The notes beneath the pieces are model-generated. The model saw only the letters and a list, made by a program, of their open reading frames with translations. It made no database searches and was not told the origin of the DNA. This document shows positions 1 to 12,375 of a stretch of 64,000 bases of DNA, piece after piece (within the stretch, counting starts at the first letter, position 1; each line of letters opens with the position of its first letter). Both the position numbers and the translations under genes were made by a program. Location of the stretch: assembly GCA_024345305.1 (NCBI GenBank), contig BRON01000021.1, forward strand, positions 124,001-188,000. The letters are read 5' to 3'. Source of the DNA: Mrakia gelida. Taxonomy: Eukaryota; Basidiomycota; Tremellomycetes; Cystofilobasidiales; Mrakiaceae.

Positions 1-1
1 G

Positions 2-139
2 GCTGTGGAGGAGAAAGCTTTGATGGTAAACGAGGACTGGAGGGTCGCGAACCAGGTCGCTCAGAATGCCTTCTATCACTCTCTCGTACCTCACGAAAAG
101 TTTCGTCATCTCCTCCTTCTCCTTGGGTTGTACGATTGA
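2..139 (+). CDS. 3' end of an unidentified gene (partial)
   Basis: An open frame runs in from the window edge and stops at TGA 137-139, giving about 45 residues that end in a hydrophobic run followed by GLYD. The segment contains DWRVANQVAQNAFYH and a Leu-rich helix. The closing pattern (charged helix, Leu/Val helix, G-Y/F-N/D) faintly recalls the end of carboxymuconolactone decarboxylase-like (AhpD-fold) proteins, but this is a weak impression. The gene lies mostly outside the window and no start can be assigned. Confidence 0.35.
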   Translation, partial: AVEEKALMVNEDWRVANQVAQNAFYHSLVPHEKFRHLLLLLGLYD

Positions 140-1946
140 CTCAACTCATCTTTTTGATCTCTGCTCTAGAGGGACTACACCAGGTCTCGAATCCCCGCCG
201 CTCTCCCACACAACACATACCTCGTCGACTCGATCTACCAGACCGTCACGTTCACGCTCTCCATGTCCACTCTTCTCGACGCGTCATGGATCATATCGTC
301 ACTCCCTTGTATACTGCGTTCCTTGAGGAAGGTCATCGTAGGTCTCATGTGAAGTATAAGAGGCACAACGCAGCCTTAAGAAAAGTAACCGAGATGTTAC
401 TATGCATTCCCGACCACTGAGAGTCCTTCATCACCTCCCTTCATCGCCTTCAAGGTTTCATACTCCAAACAACCTCCAATTGAAACCACTAGCGGAACAA
501 AGGGACTGCAACGCGTCCAGAAGAAGGATGCGACGTGCTTGTTCTCGTTTCGTTCTTCTTGCTTAGTCCCTCCTCTCGGCTGTCATCGTTGACTTCTTAG
601 ACAGCGCTTTTTCTCTTGCACTATTCCTTTCTTCGCTTTCGTTCTCGCTCCATTTCTTTTCTCCCTCGTCGTGTCCCAACACAAAACAGCTTTTCTGAAA
701 CAGGTTTTCTCCCCAAGTCTCTGCATCCTCACCCACTCTAGCTATCGTATTTCTCTACTCTGTATTGCTACGTATACGATCTTCCTTTTTCTTTGCTCGC
801 TTCTCCTGTTAGTTTTCATCGTTTGATAGGTTTGAAAGACGAGAGCGGGAAGGGGGCGACAAAAACCACGCTCGTCTGGAATAAGGTTTCTTTCTTTCGC
901 CACTTCTCTCGAGGTACGCCATCTAGGCCCCAGAAACACTCGAAAAACGGAATAGGAAGCGACTTTCTTGATTTGTTCTGCCCAACTCGGAACGACGACG
1001 CGACCTCATCATCATCACCTCGTTTTGTTCCCTGTTCGTCCTCTTGTGTATCTGTTCAAGAAGACCGCCACCCCCACAATCAGGGTTGGTTACCGCTCCC
1101 GCAGTGGGATTGAGTTTGGGAAGGAAGGAAGCGAAGAAGAACACGGGAGGGAGAGGAGAAGGGCGGGAAGCGAACGAGGAACTCAAAGGTGAATCTGGTC
1201 TTTTCCTCTTGGTAGAATACCAACTCCTTCAATTCTATCGTCAAGTTATCCGTTGTTCCACCTAGCAGGAATCTTTTAGAGACCGTTGGAATCGAGGAAG
1301 AACCAAAGACCCCGGAACCGATTTTGTCTGAAAAGCAACTCATGCATGTTTTCAGGTTTTACAGAAGCTTATGGCCGGAACAAGGTACCGTGATGTGAAT
1401 GGGATGGCCAAAAGAGAGTTTTCATCAGACATAGTCAGGACAGGAACCCAAAGCGATTCTCGTTTTTCTACGGCTTTGGTTTGCTTCGCGTATCTCGCGT
1501 GGATCCGTTCTTGCTTGGGGGCTTTTCCTTTCTTTCTCCATCCGACGAAGGATAATCTTGAGGCCAGGCCTTTTGTTTATCGTCTTGGAGGGAGCGACGC
1601 TCTACGTGCCGGTTCGAGGACAACAGATGAGATGAAAGGAGGGAGGGCAGATCTCGATCTGACTTCTTTGCTTCCGCTCCCGTACTTTCGATCTCGATGG
1701 ACAAACAAAGTCGTCGATCGTCGATGAATTAGGCTCCTGACACCACCAGTAAGAAATCCCACAAAGTGCCCGAGACCTGTGTGGGAACGACAAAGGGAAC
1801 GAAGCGGAGTCGAGGTAGCGAACTCCATCACGGTCCGATTGTCTTTTGCTTTCCTAACCACCACCTCCTTCTTCGCCTTCGCTTCCATCCCCTCCCAGTC
1901 TTTTCTACTCTCTCCTCGTTCTCCGACGCCAGCTTCTCTCGGAATC
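140..1946. other. no gene recognised
   Basis: Pyrimidine-rich, low-information DNA. Both strands carry short open frames without family resemblance or consistent codon bias. One GACGCGTC octamer lies at 278-285. The last few hundred bases presumably include the promoter of the regulator starting at 1947; no clear TATA box is seen. Confidence 0.5.
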
Positions 1947-3210
1947 ATGACCACTTGGCACTCTCAAGATCTTCAAGCTTTTATCCCGACGCACCTCGAC
2001 CCCCGATTCTACAGCGCTCCAAGTTGTTCAGTACCCCCCAGCTCACCCGCTAAGGCGATATGCGATACCGCGTTTTCCTCTGGAGGAAGACAGAGAACAA
2101 AGTTCTCATGTACTTACTGTAGGCTCAGGTAAGTTTTTCCGTCCCTCCGTCTCTGGAGCGCTCGACCGTTCGTCTCAACAATTAAGGCCGAAAACTGACG
2201 CCTCTCCCTCTCTCTCTTCTCGCTTGCGCAGAAAAATTCGATGCTTTGGAGGTGTCGTTTGCTCGAGCTGTAGCAGAGCTAGAAGGTTGTGTGAGTACAA
2301 GGAGGTCTCCGATGAGGACAATCGAGGTGAGTCTTGCTTCTCGGTGCTGTGACGCGGTCTCCAGTGCGAGCCCGGCCTCACCCGCGTTCCTTCGTCGCCT
2401 CCACTTCTCAGCGTCACGAGAGCGCAAAGCATTCCTCAAAGTTCAAAAGCTCGCAACAGAATCCACTGGTAGATCTCCTACGGGAAGCGTCTCGTGTCCA
2501 GATCTGCCACTGCTCGGGATCGAAGGTTGGCAGCCGAAAACGGACGCAGCTTCGTCGTCGGTGAGACTCTGTCTCTCTCACCTCTCATATCTATCGATCG
2601 ACCTGTTCTAACGGATGTTATCTTCATGCAGTCTTCGTTCTCCCGTCCCTTCCCCTCCGTCCTCCGCCCCTCATCTCCCCTCGCACGCTACACTCCCCTC
2701 CTCGCGTCGCCCAAACTCAACAACAAGCACTCCTACCGGCCACTTCCCTTTCCAGCCTACCCCTCCTACTCCCCCTCTTTTGCATCAACGCCCACCCTCT
2801 CCTCCTCCTCCGCCGTCTCAACCCCTCCCCCCTCTCCGCTGTACACAACCTTCGCTCGGTTCGACGAAGTCCCAACCTCGTCTTGGATCATCCCTCCAAA
2901 CCCAGCCTTCCAAACTCACACGAGCTACCTTTCTACCTTCGTGGACCTCTCTACCTCCCCTCTCGGTCCCTCAGCCTACATCCCTCTCCACGACACTGGA
3001 CTCGGAGTCGGATTCGTTTTCGGTGAATTTGAGCCAGACGCGTCGAACTCAACCCTGGACTCTCCTCCCCTCCCCCTCGCTGAGCATTCCTCTGTCCTTC
3101 AACTCGATTTAAGAACGGCGGAACCTTTGATAGGACAGGCTTCTGTTTTTTTTTGCCTCATGGAAGGCCCATATAGAGCAGACTCCTTGGGGTTGGGTCG
3201 GTTAGTTTGA
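1947..3210 (+). CDS. Zn(II)2Cys6 transcription factor
   Basis: A four-exon model keeps one frame throughout: 1947-2128, 2232-2326, 2412-2560 and 2632-3210, about 334 residues. The first intron splits the zinc cluster. Joined, exons 1 and 2 give C-X2-C-X6-C-X5-C-X2-C-X6-C (CTYCRLRKIRC, then CSSCSRARRLC), the binuclear cluster of fungal DNA-binding regulators, at roughly residues 56-85. The cluster is followed by a basic/acidic linker and a long Ser/Pro-rich, C3-biased exon with no recognisable regulatory domain, so the protein is shorter than most of the class. It should act in the nucleus; its targets cannot be read from the sequence. All introns are GT-AG and phases match, which supports the model. 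The start is the first ATG in frame that keeps the cluster; an upstream in-frame ATG at 1779 is less likely. Confidence 0.8.
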
Positions 3211-5581
3211 TATTGTTTTGGTTTCGTCGCCTGTCTGGTTCGATTTCCCGCTCCCTCGTTGCTTTTTCGTGATGATTTTTGGGTACGTGTGGTCTTCTTC
3301 TCCTCCTTATTTGTTTTATCTTCGCCCCAGCCTCTCTGCCCTCTTTTGCCGCTGTCTTCTCCGTTGTTGACCGTTCTTACTCATCAGCTCTTTTTGTGTC
3401 CGTCTGGATGTCTCCTTGACGTGGAACAGAAAAAGAGGAAGGAAGAGCACTAGCCCTTTCTACCAACTGTCACACCAGCCATCCGCATATCTCACCTCTC
3501 TTGTCAATTCAGTCTACGTCGGCAGTCCGCAAGGCTCACCTCACCCTAGTTGACCCTAGGTTTTGTCTCTCAGACCTCTTCTTCGCCTCATCCCTTCCTG
3601 CCCTAAACGGACCCCAGCCGCTCTCGCTTTTGTTGCCATGTTCCATGGAAACCTCGAAAAAGTCCTCTACTCTTTGACCTCCTTGCAGACCAGCGGTTCG
3701 AGCTGTTGGTTGACTGAGTCGCGGCTTTTCCCTCACTTCTTTTCATTTTCGAGCCAGTTGGTGCTTAGTTGGATCGTGTTTCTTTTTCTTTCTTTTAGTG
3801 CATGTACTGCTGGCAACCTTCACTTATGAGCCATCAAAATCGAGCATCAAAAAAGAGCATCGAAGGCCACTCAAGATGAAAAGAAAAGGCTCGTTCATTG
3901 TTCGTAAAAAGAAATCGAGGCAAAGAGGACAGAGATGGCCCGTTTCTGCGTCAAGGTCTGTGATTGAGCACTACGATATCTGACTTTTTTTTTTGTCTTG
4001 TTGGGTTTCCAACGCCGCTTTGGTTCGTCGTCGTTTCGCACGTCGACAACCAGATGAAGAGTCTCCCTTTTCGCTTTCCCTCACGCCGATGCGATGCGAG
4101 ACTCGCCCGCCCGCTACAGTTCTCCCCATTCCTCCCTCTTATCTTCCCTTTTCGCCGTGCATTGCTATGACCACTAACCCTAACCTCGTATGGATGAGAC
4201 TGTTCTATGGATATGCTCAGTAACGCTGTAGCTGCCTTGTTAGAGAAGTTGAAAGTGCTTGCAATGCGATGCGAGATGGTCGACGTGCTCTTTGACAGCT
4301 TGCAGGACATGACCCAGACCACCTCTACACTCGCGGGTACATGCGATCGAGAGCTAAATCAGACGAGTTTGAACGAAGTAGGGCGAGAGATGTTTCATAT
4401 CAGTCGAGGGAGCCCAATCCTGCACTTCTCCTTCAAGTCGCGTCCTCTTCCCTCTCTTCTCCGTCCGACCTGCTCAAATCTGCGCTGAGCCTCCTGAAAC
4501 TACCGCATATCTTCTTGCATGGTTTTAAATAGTACCTCAATAACCCTGAAGAGGGTCTGCGAAGCGGAGTGGAAACAAGAGGATCAAAGAGTCAATCGCA
4601 CGACACGGAGCTCTTCAAGAGAAAGTACTGATAGATCTTAGCATGCTGGGATTGCTTCCGAAAGCGAAGAAGTCGGGAAACATGAATCCGAAGGAGAGGC
4701 CGGCAGAGAAAGCGCTGAAGTTGCTCCTCTCCAGATCAATCCAGGATGCGACGAGAAGTGAACCGCCGATAAAAGGCTCTGAGAAGGTTTGAAAATAAAT
4801 GAACAAAAAAGCACCATCCTCCTGTCCAAAGAGCGTAAGCGTAGGATCTGTGAAGCAGACGGGCATTCCTTGACTTCTTCTGCTAGTGGGTGCTGAAGAA
4901 GAACGGGAGAAGAAGACGAAAAACGAGGAGGAGCCGAGACACAGAAGGCGGCGTCAAGGGATCACAACTCTCCGTTCCACGGTTTGAGCCATCATCCACG
5001 ACGGAGGAAAGTCTTGGTAAAGCAGAGGACATGGGTGCAAGAGTTAAGGTTGGTTCTTTTTGTGCGGCTTCCGAACAGGCCCAGGGGAAAAGCACGGAGT
5101 GGTGTTAACGGAGACTAAAACGGCGAGCCATGGAACTGGGATGAAGGTTGAGAGGTGGGCTCGTTGTCTACATCTGGCCTCTGTTTTGAAAAGCATTTGG
5201 ATCATACCCTTTCCTCATCTCTCAATAAGATGGGACTTCCCTCGTTGCGTTGCTCTCGTCCCTTTGCTACATGCGCACTGCTTTTTGCCAAGATGATGCA
5301 AGTGACTCCGTTACGAATCACGAACCATGTCTTCAGACCGAGTGGGATCTAAGCGGGAGTCAGGGAGCCTTCCAATTTCCCATGCATCACTGCTATATGG
5401 ACACCTGATATCATGGCTGTTTTGTGTCGTTGCTGTCCATCGACCAGGGCGGTTTCAATTTCAACTTCCGGTGAAGGCCAAGCAGAATCATCTTTAGCAC
5501 TCATCGCTTCTGCTTGCTGTCCATCGATTTGAGACTCAAAAGGGCTCTACGCTCTCTTTCTTTCTTCCCTCACCATCTACC
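3211..5581. other. long intergenic region, no gene recognised
   Basis: About 2.4 kb without a credible gene. Around 3450-3520 a short stretch (ttctaccaactgtcacacca) resembles 23425-23470 upstream of a kinase fragment, so a small duplicated non-coding piece may be present. The last 100 bases are CT-rich and probably form the leader of the secreted protein at 5582. Confidence 0.5.
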
Positions 5582-8123
5582 ATGCTTCAGCCACAAATCC
5601 TCATTATCTTAACGCTGCTCCTTGGCCTCGTCGCACCGGCTCGTCCAGTCTCTGCAGGCTCAACCTCCCCTTTGGACCCAATCTGCAACAGCCTCAAAGG
5701 GCTCGATGGATGCAAAGCGGTCATAACAGTCCCTACCGGAGCGAAAATCAAGACTTGCAAGAACAAGTTCTTCAAGGTGAGTTCTTCTCTTGAAGCGACG
5801 CAAGAGAAGATGTAATTCTGATCAGAGCATGGGCTCTATCCTTTTTCATTCTACAGGTGAACCGGTGCAAAACAAAAATAAAGTACAATTATCCTTGTCC
5901 AACATGGAGGAATCCGGGAAGGACTTGTGAGGGGTGGACCTGTGTTCCTGGTGAGTTGTGTTGGTTTTCGTTGGGACCGAGAAAAGAAAGGCTGACATCT
6001 TAACGTTTTCTTCTCAATATCTTACTTGTGCATATAGGAACGGATGAGACTTGGATCGATACCCCCTGTGGAATCACTGTCCTGACCAAGGTCTGTACCG
6101 TTGGGGTTTGCTGGACCGCCCCGTCCTCTTCCTTGATCGGCTTCCAGTGGACCGCCAGGACTGAGTTTGTTATCCGCTTTGCTTTGCTTTCACAGAAAGT
6201 CAATCTCTGCAGTGCGGTCACGGAAAACATTCCCGGCGTTGACACCCTCCTTTCTAAAGCAGCTGGAGGTACGTTGTAACACCTTCGCCTTATAGCTCCC
6301 ATCTTTTCTACTACTTATTCTTCAAGCTGACTTATAACGATTGGATATCCTTTACGTTGCATAGTTTGCAAGTGCATGCCTCAAGTTCTGTCCATGATCG
6401 ACGCGAGCTTCCTCAAGGAACTTGTCTCAAATGCAGACATCACAGTGGCTGGATCAAGCGCTTTGCTGAAATTTGGGAAAGCCCAACAGGTATGTGACTT
6501 CTCTGCTGGATTCAGAGATCCTGTCGCAATTTGTGCTCACCATATCTCTTGTGAGCTCTCAGTGCGTAATCGATAATGGATTCGCTGTGAAGGACAACAA
6601 TGCTGGGCTCTTAAGATATGGCGCGGACCTTGAACATACGAATCAGTCTGTCATCTTCCAAGCGGCTGAGGTCTGTTCCCAGAGTCCTGCTCCCGTCTTC
6701 TCACCCTTCCATAACAAGGTCACGTCAATCTGACATACGCTACTATCCTGTCTTATACCTTCAGATCGACTTAGCAACCTACATCCAATTTGGAACCTCC
6801 CTCGCCCCTTGCTTCACCCCGGCCGGCTGCAATGTCCAACTCATGGAAAGCTTCTTCACCAACTACCTCACTCGGTCTGAGAAGCTCATGTCGGACCAAC
6901 TCTTGTCCTTCTTAACACCGTGGAAGACATCCTTCGCAGAGCTGGCGGATGGTGTCGAAAAGTTGGGGTTGGATTTGGTGTCCATCCCAGCGGGGATTGA
7001 GGAGGCTAGAGCGGAGATCAAGGGGATTGTGAAGGGGGTATGCAACAATCCAAAGTCCTGCGTCGATGAGGCATTCATGAAGCTACAGGACAAGGGTACG
7101 TTCCTTCAGACTTTGGCTTTCGTTCAGTTCCTCCTGACAAGGCTTGAATCATGTCTAACCCACCCTATTTTCCTCTTCCTTGATTCCACATTCCTCATCC
7201 ACCTTCCTCAACTCATATCACTACTTTACTCAGTATCCGAAACCCTCTTCTTCGCGGACGCCCTCAGCCAACTTCAAAGTTCAATCTCCGGAATCATCTC
7301 CACCGCGACAGAGTCTGAGAGGCTTGTATCCACCACCATCGAGGCCATCTCTGATCTCTCCAATCTCGACTCAGGGGGTATCGTTCAGCTCATCGAATCG
7401 ATCCGGAGCATCAACGATGTCGCGGACCTCCTCCAAGCAGTCAAACGACTCCCTCAACTCCTAAACTCCCTGAAATCAATCATCCCTCATCTCATCAACT
7501 TCGTCCAGAGCCTTCAGAAACAAGGGCCGAATTTACAGAAGAACCTTGCAGATGTTGTTTCAGACGGCTGGACATCGGAGTCGGATACGGTGAAGGAGGC
7601 GATGAGGAAGATCCAGATCGTGTTTGCGGACGCACTGCTGGAGAAGATCACAGCGATGACGGGCAGGATGGCGGATATTGAGCACGCGATAGGGCTGGTG
7701 CTGAACGGGGGAGCCGTAGGGAGCGTTGAGGTCAAAGTGGCGAGTTACCAACGATGGGCGGACATTTCAACGGATATGCCCTGTTCAAAGATGCAGAACA
7801 TCAAGTACTCCCTTTCCGGCTACTCCACCTCCTTCGACTATCCAAAGTTCTACCGCTGCAATTGGGCGGCCGAAATTCCATTCCCAAATCACCACATCCC
7901 CTTCGTCAAGGTCAGCTTCCAGCAATCTTTCAATAAAGTGTTTGAATCCCTTCCGAGGCTTGTCGCCCCTCCTCCCTACTCACATAACGGATCTACGGTT
8001 GGAACCACACTGGAGGTATGTCTCAGCCTTCAGCTGGTCAATCTTACCTTTCACCACTTCAAGCCTTCCGACCGCTAACCTGCCACTCATTCTGATCGCT
8101 TCCGCCTTCTTCAGAACCTCTAG
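5582..8123 (+). CDS. secreted Cys-containing protein of unknown function
   Basis: A nine-exon model gives about 589 residues with all phases matching: 5582-5776, 5857-5950, 6038-6090, 6196-6268, 6365-6489, 6563-6670, 6765-7095, 7234-8015 and 8115-8123. The N-terminus is a classical signal peptide: a hydrophobic core in residues 6-20 ending near Pro-Val-Ser-Ala-Gly. The first 200 residues hold many cysteines, including CNSLKGLDGC, NRC, YPC, RTC, WTC, TPC, VCKC and APC..AGC pairs, which suggests a disulfide-rich extracellular domain. The middle is predicted helical and amphipathic (SQLQSSISG...DLLQAVKRLPQLL). A C-terminal aromatic region follows (WADIS, YRCNW). The seventh intron is in frame and stop-free, so retention would add 46 residues. 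The last exon codes only Asn-Leu before TAG. I do not recognise the family. No anchor or GPI signal is evident, so secretion or wall association is likely. Confidence 0.75.
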
Positions 8124-9085
8124 ACCCTGCTGATCGGGGACGGATCAGGTCCTTGATGGTTGTGCCGACAGATTCTATTTTCAGTCTCCCCTGTTCTTGA
8201 CCTTTGTTCTCTCTACTTATTTTTCACTCTTACTAGTTTCTTTGTTCGTAGTGCCCCTCTTGTTCGTGTTTCAGCTCCCACATTTTGTTGATCTCAGTTC
8301 TCTTCGTTTGCTTCGCCTCCTTAAAGACGCTTGCTTCGTTTTAACCTTTTCATTTCTATCTTGAATCAAAGGTACGGGCGCGGGTTGAGGAGGACGGGAG
8401 GGTGGTTGAGTTTGAGGAGGGGCTTAGAGAGGAAAAAGATAACCCTTATGACCCAGTGTGTTTTTCTCGTCTTCGATATTCACTCCCTTCTCTCGAGATC
8501 TCTCTCTCTCTCTGTCTCTCCCAGGCTTTGGCAAGATCTATCTAATTCATATCTGCTCGACAGGGGTCCGAAGAAGACGACGAGGACAAGGACGAGGACC
8601 TCTGCAACAGGAACTTCGCATCCGCTCAACCATTTCTCAACGCAACCACTGCATATCGAGAAGAACCCTTCAGCTGCCTTTCAGCTAGGCGGGGGTTTCG
8701 CAGTCTCGTTTGCACTTCCCTCAGCTTTCATCTGCCCTTACTCAACTTCGTCTCCACCTCGTTTCATTGCTCGTCGTTCCCTCTCCCTTCGATAGTTCTT
8801 CTCGCTTTTTTTTGGGGGGGAGGGGATATCACACACTATCTCGTCATCTCTACGCTTATTCGCAACAACTGCGTGAACATTTTGTGAAATACTGGCCTGC
8901 ATCAAAGCCGAAAGGAGCGCGCCGTGATCTGCAATGTTTTCAAGACGACTGAGTAAGGGAGAGTTTATAGACGCGTTGCAGCTAAGTCGAATCTTCATTA
9001 GATATCAGATAAAGATGACTTGACCATCAGATCCGAGAAATCTACAGAGGGAAAAGAAGCCTCATCGAGTCGACGCGTACTCGTC
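8124..9085. other. intergenic, no gene recognised
   Basis: Pyrimidine-rich sequence with a CT microsatellite near 8500-8520 and a G-run near 8811-8825. Open frames here have no family resemblance. Part of it should be the 3' flank of the secreted-protein gene. Confidence 0.5.
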
Positions 9086-9720
9086 TCAATCTTCCTCGTC
9101 CTGACTACTCTCCTCTTCTTCCTCCTGCTTCACCCCTGAAAGCCTCCAAGCCTGCCACGCGGACCCCGCGTGTCTCGCAACCTCCAAGACTTCCGAGAAG
9201 TCAATCGGATCCATCAACTCCCATCTTCCCCATCTCGCGCTCAGCAAAACAGGTAGCGCGTGAAAGGCGGAGGAGGCGATAGTTGCCTCCGAAGGTGCGT
9301 TCTCTTTGGTTGAGGAGGAACTGGGATGCGAAGAGAACGAAGGCGGAGATTTTGACGAGGTCGGTGAAGGACTTGAGGTACCAGGCCTTTTCTGCGGAGG
9401 AGCGGAGTCTGCTTGCTAGAGTTTTGGGATGGAGGGGAGGAGAGGTGTGGATGAGGTAGGGGAGTTTGGGAAGGAGGAGAGCGAGGGTGAGGAAAAAGAA
9501 GGTAGCCTTCCGTTGAGTAAGAAGAGGGATATACGAAACGAGCGAAAAAGCGGTCAGCGACTCGATTTCGAGAGGAAACGAAACGAGAACGAGAAGAACG
9601 CGTCGAACGCACAACACCTCGCAGTTTCCAACTGAACTTCATATCCAACCTCGTACTCGCTCTCTCAGAATGAGTAGCTCTTCTCCTGCTGACTCCGACG
9701 GGGACCCATCCCACCACGAC
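9086..9720 (-). pseudogene. C-terminal relic of a polytopic membrane protein
   Basis: Read on the minus strand, one frame gives a hydrophobic segment leading into FLLNQRERTFGG. A second frame, reached by a shift near 9275, gives SARWGRWELMDP and then an acidic tail ending ESSQDEED with a stop at 9086-9088. The same order (VLNHRSRTFGG, then SSKWGRWELMDP, then QAW and an acidic tail) recurs at 52370-52804 on the plus strand, so both are copies of one family. I cannot name it. The frame change between the two conserved blocks, and the lack of a clear 5' part, point to a broken copy. An intron in place of the frameshift is the alternative reading. Confidence 0.5.
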
Positions 9721-10217
9721 AACTTCAACCTCAACGCGAGCGACTAGATGACGCCGCTCTACAAGGTTGCGACGAGAATTCCGCTGAAGGAGACGACGGC
9801 TGCGACGTTAGGATAATCGAGCAGTAACCCGCAGATCATATCTTTCTTCCCACCTTCGTCCTCTCTCTCTTTTTCTTTCATTTGATCAGTATAGCTTATT
9901 CTCTTTGTATCTCTTACCTTGATTATCAGCGTTGTACTTGCCTTCCTCTTCTTATTGTCTTCGAATCGATCAATGCCCTGCTCGACGCGTTGATCCTCGT
10001 TCGTTGCTTCCTTTATTTCACCGACTTGAACCACCTCAAAAAGTCAAATAATAGTACCTGAAAGGGCTGTGGTGACCCGAATCGAAGAAAAGGAGAAAGA
10101 TGAGCGTTAGAGTAGACGCGTCGCAACAAATTGAACAAACAAAAGACCTACGAAAAGAAAGAAACTGAGCGACACTAGAAGACCCTACTAAGATACTAAA
10201 GAAAACGTGACGTCCCT
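9721..10217. other. no gene recognised
   Basis: A very acidic stretch of plus-strand codons (from ATG 9669, MSSSSPADSDGDPSHHDNF, stopping at 9746) lies at the left edge. It continues in another frame to about 9830. It could be a decayed exon but has no family signal. The remainder shows nothing. Confidence 0.3.
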
Positions 10218-10690
10218 CTAATCATCAATCAACCTGCCGTACTGATCCCTCTCCACTGCCCGATCCAAGAAAGGCAATCCTCCAGCAGCTTCTTGATTCT
10301 TCTCGTCGTCGTCGGGTCGTCTTCGGAGAGGAAGAGCTGCTGTGCCCCATTGACTCTCTGATCCTGAGGCTGCTGACGCTCCAGCTGCACCTGCAACGGC
10401 GACTTCTCCGACTCCAGGTCCGATGAAAGGGTTGGGTTCCAGCGACGAGCTTCTAATCCTCCCTGTCTCCCTGCCAATCGTCGCGTCTTTCTCTCGATCT
10501 TCCGTTTGGAAAATGAACTGCACCAGTCCGAGAACATTCCAACCAAACCGAGCTTAAAATCCTTTGCGTGAACATAGTACCAAAAGGCGTTGGATGCGAA
10601 GCACCGAAGAACAGGAGGGTGAGCTCGATCTCCGCTCCCTTCCTCCCTCCCTCCCTCTCTATCAGCTCGACGCGTCTCTCCTCTCACTCC
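10218..10690 (-). pseudogene. unidentified gene end, two overlapping frames
   Basis: Minus-strand codons give an aromatic-rich segment (NAFWYYVHAKDFKLG, about 10560-10620). In the neighbouring frame they give a C-terminus rich in Gly/Ala and then acidic, ending ERDQYGRLIDD at a stop at 10218-10220. Codon bias favours both pieces being real in sequence, which suggests an intron or frameshift between them. No family recognised. It could be the 3' end of a membrane-protein gene whose other exons are scattered on the minus strand up to about 12540. Confidence 0.3.
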
Positions 10691-11661
10691 TCTCCTCTCC
10701 TTCGCTTAGTTCTCCAACTTCGTGCAGTCCCACCCCTACTTTATTTCCCGAGCCTCGATCTCTTCCAGCTCCTTCGTCCACGCCCTCCTCATTTGCGTCT
10801 CTGCCTTCTTCGCTGCTTACGGAGTTCTCAACACGCATTACACTCTTCTCAGCGTGATAGGAGCAGCGGGAGAACCAGGCTCCAGCTCCTCAACCTCACG
10901 TTGTGAGTACGCGTTTCTTTTTCGACGCGTCGCGAAGAGGACTCGTCTCCGATCCCAACTCATTCGCTCCCTTTCTCTTCCCTCCTCGCCTCTATACCAG
11001 GCTCAGCCTGTGAGTCTCTTCATCCGCCCTGCTTTGCACTGGTCTCAAGACTGCGCTTCTCGAAAAAAGCTCGAGCTTTGACTGATCGCTTATTGTCGTC
11101 TGCGTCGTTCTCTCCCATCAGTCACCTCTTCGACGACGTCCAGCTCCTGGATCCGGTAGATTCGAAGTTCAAGTAGGTCTTCGTCTCAGTTTCTACGACG
11201 AAATCGTGTGGGCTGACCTTCGATTGTTCCATCCCAGCCTCGTTCGGAGCCGTCAATCTCATCACTCCTTCCCCACCCCCGAGGGGGATCTCCCACACCC
11301 GTCACTCCCGTGACTTATCTCACACTCCTTTTTGCTCTTGCACCACTGACTACCATTCTTTTTATCAGACTCAACCCAGACGTCTCGGTGGAAGCGATCC
11401 CGGTCGCCAGATCTTCGCGACCCTCTCCTCTCCGGTTCTTGTTTGCACTGCTGTAACTGCTCTGCGCGATTGAGAAGGCTTCTTTTTTCTAATCGTTTGA
11501 ACTCTTTTCTTTCCCAACACCAAGACCTCAACTCAGACGAAGACGACGACGCGTTCGACTCTGGTCCCGACGGCGACTCCGACACCGAGACGCATGAGAA
11601 CGCCGCTCCTTTGAGCAATGTTGTACTTAGGGTGATTTACCTCCCTGAAAGAAGGAGCTAG
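10691..11661 (+). pseudogene. unidentified membrane protein with acidic C-terminus (exon-like blocks)
   Basis: Plus-strand exon-like blocks flanked by plausible splice sites: about 10710-10903 codes a hydrophobic segment (FVHALLICVSAFFAAYGVLN); a short block near 11130-11170 reads HLFDDVQLLDPVDSKF; another near 11370-11440; and a final acidic block (about 11530-11661) reads NSDEDDDAFDSGPDGDSD and ends LPERRS with TAG 11659-11661. Introns between them carry GACGCGTC (10679-10686, 10924-10931). I could not join all blocks in one frame (for example LFALL is followed by a stop near 11455), so the gene is either mis-modelled or decayed. Function unknown. Confidence 0.35.
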
Positions 11662-11799
11662 CGTGTCGAGTTTTTCTTTAGGCACCTGGTTTCTGTTCGT
11701 CGAGTTGTTCCTATCCCCTCGCCACCTCGCTCTCGATCGATACTCAAATCTACCCTTTACCCGCCTGAGCTTTCTGGGACTAATTATTCAAACTCGTAT

Positions 11800-11900
11800 T
11801 TAGAGCGACCGCCTGGTCTTTTTGTGATGGAGAGACTAAGTGGGGATGCGTACAGAAAGGTAAAGAAAGGACAGCCTGTCGTTTCTCTTCCTCGCTACAG
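11800..11900 (+). repeat. R repeat copy with palindrome
   Basis: Contains a one-mismatch form of the palindrome (aggacagcctgtcgttt, about 11868-11884), preceded by ggtctttttgtgatggagag. That leader is shared with the copies at 18570 and, inverted, 53690. It belongs to the dispersed family described under findings. Confidence 0.65.
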
Positions 11901-12375
11901 TATGGGAAGAGAAGAGACCAGAAAAGGAAGGGAATGAAGACTGACAGAGGATCCATCTCCCTATTATTAGTCCGGTAGCCGATCCCAGCTCTTAGGATGG
12001 TAGCGCGGATGAGGTAGCCCTGCGAACGAGAACGAAGAGAGACGCGTTGTGAGCGGGGGAGAAAAGAGGTTAGCGTCGCGTGAAGGATTGAACGAGACAA
12101 GGGTAGAGGAAGAGATGGGGTGGTTGGAGGAGGAAGAGGTATCGAGGAAATGTACGCTGTACGACAAGAAAACGGGCATGAGGAAGAAGGAGATGAAGAC
12201 TGAGAAAGCGGAGGAGGAGGCTCGAATGAGTTGAACGAAGGAGGGGAGGGAGACGCTGTAGAACCGGTCCACCATGAAAAACGAGCGCATCAGTGCATGC
12301 TTACAACGGGTACGAGCCAAGTATCTGTTCCCCAACCCGGCAGCGAACGCAAACGAGAGCCAAACTCACCTCATT
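11901..12375 (-). other. exon-like minus-strand sequence, unidentified
   Basis: On the minus strand about 12180-12300 codes a strongly C3-biased segment (FYSVSLPSFVQLIRAS, then a hydrophobic SVFISFFLMPVFL). An intron-like stretch with ACGCGT and a cgttcgcag acceptor follows, and then GYLIRATILRAG (about 12010). These look like exons of a membrane protein whose upstream exon is at 12376-12541. No family recognised. Confidence 0.3.

Noticed and set aside
8480..8825. CT microsatellite and G-run as a regulatory feature
   Set aside because: Simple repeats are common in this window and nothing nearby suggests function.
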